This document shows, one piece after another, positions 60,331 to 64,000 of a stretch of 64,000 bases of DNA. Every line of letters begins with the position of its first letter. Position 1 is the stretch's first letter. The position numbers and the translations under genes were made by a program. Origin of the DNA: Theobroma cacao (taxonomy: Eukaryota > Streptophyta > Magnoliopsida > Malvales > Malvaceae); NCBI RefSeq assembly GCF_000208745.1, contig NC_030852.1:29223801-29287800 (forward strand), in the 5' to 3' direction. The notes below the pieces were generated by a model. That model made no database searches. It saw nothing but the letters and a program-made list of their open reading frames with translations, and was not told the DNA's origin.

Positions 60331-61258
60331 GCTCTATGTTCCCAATGGCGAGAATGTAACTTGGACTGCGGTTTTGGTCTGTGAATGTTGTGTTCGCTTC
60401 TCCAATCTAATTTAATTACAGGTTTTGCTGTGCTTGAATGTCAAAATTTACACCAAGTGCTGGTGGATGGATCTCTGGACTTTGTACCTTTTGTTTTTAA
60501 GCCTTGTTTTCAGGTCTGTGTATTTATTTTTGTTTTCAAGTATGCAATGAAGAATGTGACGGTTCAATATTTTTCTTTTTATACCTCTTTGTCTACTGGA
60601 TGAAGCTGTGATGAATTGTTGGATGCTGGTGCACTAGATGCAAGCTATGGTTGTGTACTCTTATTCAATTGAAGTAATTACTAGTCCAAAAAATCTGTAA
60701 TGTGTCACTATCTCCAAAAGATTTGTGATTGCGTTTGGATCTTTTGCCCAAGAAAGTAGTGTACCCTTGGCTGTGCCCATCTCATACCTCAGTATTCTTT
60801 TGCTGACCCTTTCACGATAATTACAAGAATTATCCTTGGGCTAACTCGTTTACCCGGCCCATTAACCCAAAATAGGAAATACAGTAGATCAAAATAAAAC
60901 CGGCTTGATTAAGACTGAAGTGGGCCGTGGGCAGTCTAACTAACGGTTAATGTTGTACACTTTGCTAGATTTATAAGATTGCTGAAACTGAAAGACCCAA
61001 GTCCACACACTAAACGACGTCGCTCTTCCAAGGCTCCATACATCGAAATCCAATTTTTACATTTTCTTTTGTTTTTTCTTTTTTATCCGAAAATCAAGTT
61101 CCAATTCTTGATTCGTAGAACTGCTTGGCAACACCCAAGGTCAGGTCGCTAACCATATAAATTCAATCTCAGACAAACACAGCAAGAAAGGTCTGAAAGA
61201 TATTATAATTGGAGCAGTGTGTTAATTGACAAGGAGGAGACAGAGAGAGAGAGAAATA
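60331..61258 (+). promoter_or_regulatory. SGT1 3' flank and TRAPPC1 promoter with site II boxes
   Basis: The SGT1 3' UTR probably runs to about 60700. Site II boxes lie at 60856-60861 (GGCCCA) and 60921-60926 (TGGGCC), 330-400 bases before the TRAPPC1 ATG. A short GA run lies at 61242-61254 just before the start codon. No other gene is visible. Confidence 0.5.
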
Positions 61259-63771
61259 ATGCAGTTCTTTGGCGGATCGGAGATCAGTCCATCACCGCCG
61301 GTACCAACGACGACGGGGAACAACGCTCACATGATGTACGTATTTAACCGAAACGGAGTGTGCTTGCTTTACAGGGAGTGGAATCGGCCTCTCCACACTC
61401 TCAACCCTCAACAAGATCACAAGCTCATGTTCGGTCTCCTTTTCTCCCTCAAATCCCTTACTGCCAAAATGGATCCCACCAGGTCTCTCCTGCTTTTTCT
61501 CTCTTCAAGTTCATTCTCTTCCAGCAACATCTTCTGTCATGAATTTTTTTCTTTTTTTTTTCAGTTAAGAATTTTTGAATTGTTGATGATGCGCAGTGCT
61601 GATAAGGGAAATTTAGGGGTCCCTCAGTTGCCAGGTCAAGGTTGTTCCTTTCATAGCTTCCGCACTAATACCTACAAACTTAGTTTCATGGAAACTCCTT
61701 CTGGGATTAAGGTCTGCTTTTTTTTTTTCCTGTTATTTTCAACTCTGTTGTAGTGGTTTAATTAGATGTTGGATGCTGATGAATCCATGACTAATTTTCA
61801 TTTGAATTTAACAAGATAGTATCACATGTTTTTAAGAAGGCTAGAAACAACTCAATCTGCAATTTGCCTCCAAATAGCACTCAGCAGTTTGGAGTTTTCT
61901 TAGGTTCAATTTGATGCGCTTGACAACATTAAATGGCTTCTGCTTTTTGTTTTTTTATCTTCCATATTAGCACAGTACATGTATATCTCCTGCTCGTTCA
62001 AGCTACTGTCATGCCACTAAGCTAAATTTTGCTGTTCCCATTTTGAATAAACAATCACTACTTCACTAGTATTACTTGGTGTAGTGAAATTTTACAGCTC
62101 TAACCTCCAGAATTTGAAAAGGAGCTGTAAGTTATAAAATTGGTGAATTTCAAATTGTGGTTTCGAGTAATAGTGGAGGACTTAGAATTCTTTAAAGTGA
62201 TTAGCTATCTATCAGGCAGTGGTTTGTCAAGTTAAGTAACCTGGAATATAGCGTCTGAAACTCATGGCAGATCTTATGGACGTAATTTGCATCATGTTGG
62301 GGAAAATCCTGAACTCACTTGCCTTTGTATTGTTGAGTTCTTGCCTAATAGGCTTTTTCATGTAAATATTATATGATTCTCCCTATTGGACTAGCAGTTA
62401 AAAGTTTTACTCCAAAATCTACCAAGAATTAAAAGTTATAAGTGGAAGGCTCTGATAGAGGTCCATTGGCTGTCACTGGATGCCTCATATTGATGAGAAG
62501 TCTAGTGTGTTTATTTCTTAAATTTTCTAATTCAATGAGTACTATGCAAAACCTTCTTTAAGGCTAGCAACTCAGACAATTAAAATAATTCCATGGTAGC
62601 AATCGAGACCCTGCTTGACATTGATCAATGCTCGATACTGACTTTTTTTTGCATGCTTTTGACAACATTATTTTCCAGCCTTTGATGTTTTGGAAATTTG
62701 TATACGTTTCTCAATGAAATCCTGACTCTGCCACTCTTTTTGTCCTTTTGTGCAGATTATTTTGGTCACTCATCCTAGGACTGGCGATCTTCGTGAACCG
62801 CTCAAGTATATTTATAACTTGTATGTTGAGTATGTTGCCAAGAACCCACTCTATACCCCTGGAACTTCAATCAGGTAAATAGTCCTTTTCTTTCCAAGCT
62901 ACTAGTTACATGCTTATCCTTTGAGGATTGTTCTGTTATGACAGCCACTGGTCATCCCTGTTGGTTAATGCTGCATTTATTTACATATTTGTCTCTGCAA
63001 ACTGAAGTTTCTCACTATTTTAATTTTGTTGAATAAAAAGTAATGCATTTGTCGGCAGTATATTCAAAGTCAATGTTTATCTACACAACCTTTGAATGGA
63101 GCCATTTTGTGGCTTCCTATTTTGTTCTTTTAGCTCTTGTGATGGGTATCCTCAAGTTTGTTTCTACAGTTTCAGTTTTATGATACTGTTAAATGATTGT
63201 TACTACCTAGTGAAACTACCTGCCACCGATAGGTAAAAGTACATATCCATGGTCCCTGAACTTGATGAGTAGCTCTTTTTTCAGGTTAATTTAGTTTCAT
63301 TTCTCCTCAATCAATTAATGTTGTAAATTGGTTATGCTATGAATGAATTGTTTAATAAAGGCAGACGCTCAGTCCAACTGGTGTCTTTATGGAAGTCTTT
63401 AAATAGAATGAGTGGAATTTTGCTCAAGTATAGAAAGGAAGGCAAGTATATGTGAGTAGTCTAAACTGTGGGCTAGGCATCATTCTTGGATATATTTACT
63501 CAGTTAAATGAACATGCCATTCTTGGATATGTATACTCTCTTTAGTGGAGCCAAGAAAGTCGTTCTGTTAGCTCTATAGAGATGCATTAACCATGAAGTT
63601 TAAATACTTCTTTCCCAGTCAAAGTACTTTGGCATGGTCAGTATTCATCTTTAATTTTTTGCTAAAACGATTATTATTTTTCTTTTTATTTATGCACTTG
63701 GTTTTTTTTCCTCTTGCAGGTGTGAGTTATTTAATACAGCTCTCGATCAATATGTGAGGAGCATTGCATAG
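61259..63771 (+). CDS. TRAPPC1: TRAPP complex subunit TRAPPC1/Bet5
   Basis: Exons 61259-61482, 61597-61711, 62756-62874, 63720-63771 encode 169 aa. TRAPPC1 (yeast Bet5) is a core longin-fold subunit of the TRAPP tethering complexes, which act as exchange factors for Rab1/Ypt1-type GTPases at the ER-Golgi and Golgi. Landmarks are MMYVFNRNGVCLLYREWNRP after a short plant-specific N-terminus, KLMFGLLFSLKSLTAKMDP, GCSFHSFRTNTYKLSFMETP, and the C-terminal ALDQYVRSIA. The length matches Arabidopsis At1g51160 (about 169 aa). The start is the only ATG in frame before the conserved block. Intron 2 is long (1.04 kb). The transcript continues past the stop toward the window end. Confidence 0.96.
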
Positions 63772-64000
63772 TATCAAAAAGTAATGCGAGCTCTCTATGT
63801 CTGTGGTATTTACTTTTCTTTGTGCATGTGAAGAGCCAATTCAGTTATCTTTAATAGTTAAGTTTGGGTTATTTTCAGGTAGTTTACACACTCAACTTGG
63901 CTCCAAGTACACCAGAAAATTGTGATTCCGAAGCAGGTCTGTTGGATAACCTGTTTTTTGGATATTGTGTGTGACAATTTTTTAGAATGTTTGTGAGAAG
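63772..64000 (+). other. TRAPPC1 3' flank
   Basis: The sequence after the stop looks like 3' UTR. A possible leader or UTR intron may lie here, but the window ends before it can be judged. No gene is visible. Confidence 0.5.

Overview
The window is nuclear DNA from a flowering plant, most likely a eudicot of the rosid type. It is AT-rich, its genes carry GT-AG introns, and every recognisable protein resembles an Arabidopsis protein. Species cannot be fixed from the sequence. I rebuilt exon structures by hand; in every multi-exon gene the exon lengths and codon phases close without a frameshift.

Layout. 1.5-7.2 kb (+): primase-polymerase PrimPol. 8.1-9.2 kb (+): SARD4-type reductase of pipecolate synthesis, one exon. 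9.6-14.0 kb (-): 11-exon At3g49140-like protein. 14.5-16.3 kb (+): short PPR protein of the EMB1417/At4g21190 type, head to head with the previous gene. 17.3-22.3 kb (-): ER translocon J-protein ERDJ2/SEC63. 23.1-28.6 kb: a decayed full-length Ty1/copia element with both LTRs, a matching 5-bp target duplication, a SINE-like insertion and an assembly join marked by one N. 28.9-29.6 kb: MITE-like element. 29.7-34.7 kb (+): Tic22-like protein with a non-autonomous hAT-like element in intron 3. 34.7-40.7 kb: mostly empty, with one long-TIR MITE. 41.0-42.5 kb (+): group IIe WRKY factor (WRKY22/27 type). 45.7-47.2 kb (+): complex I subunit NDUFA5/B13. 47.9-50.5 kb (-): intronless PLS-DYW PPR editing-type protein. 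51.1-54.3 kb: AT-rich tandem array, unit about 370 bp. 57.2-60.3 kb (+): co-chaperone SGT1. 61.3-63.8 kb (+): TRAPP subunit TRAPPC1/Bet5.

The genes are independently transcribed housekeeping and defence genes, not an operon-like system. From memory of Arabidopsis, PrimPol, SARD4, WRKY27, NDUFA5 and the DYW PPR are near neighbours at At5g52800-At5g52850, so part of the window is an ancestral syntenic block. Three genes bear on immunity: SARD4 (pipecolate for systemic acquired resistance), the WRKY factor (pattern-triggered responses) and SGT1 (NLR receptor chaperoning).

I found no CRISPR array, rRNA, convincing tRNA gene or wholly novel gene system. The most notable items are the structured repeats, the nested mobile elements, the PrimPol C-terminal double-tryptophan motifs, the non-canonical DYW end, the possible membrane-anchored WRKY isoform, and the assembly artefact in the copia element.
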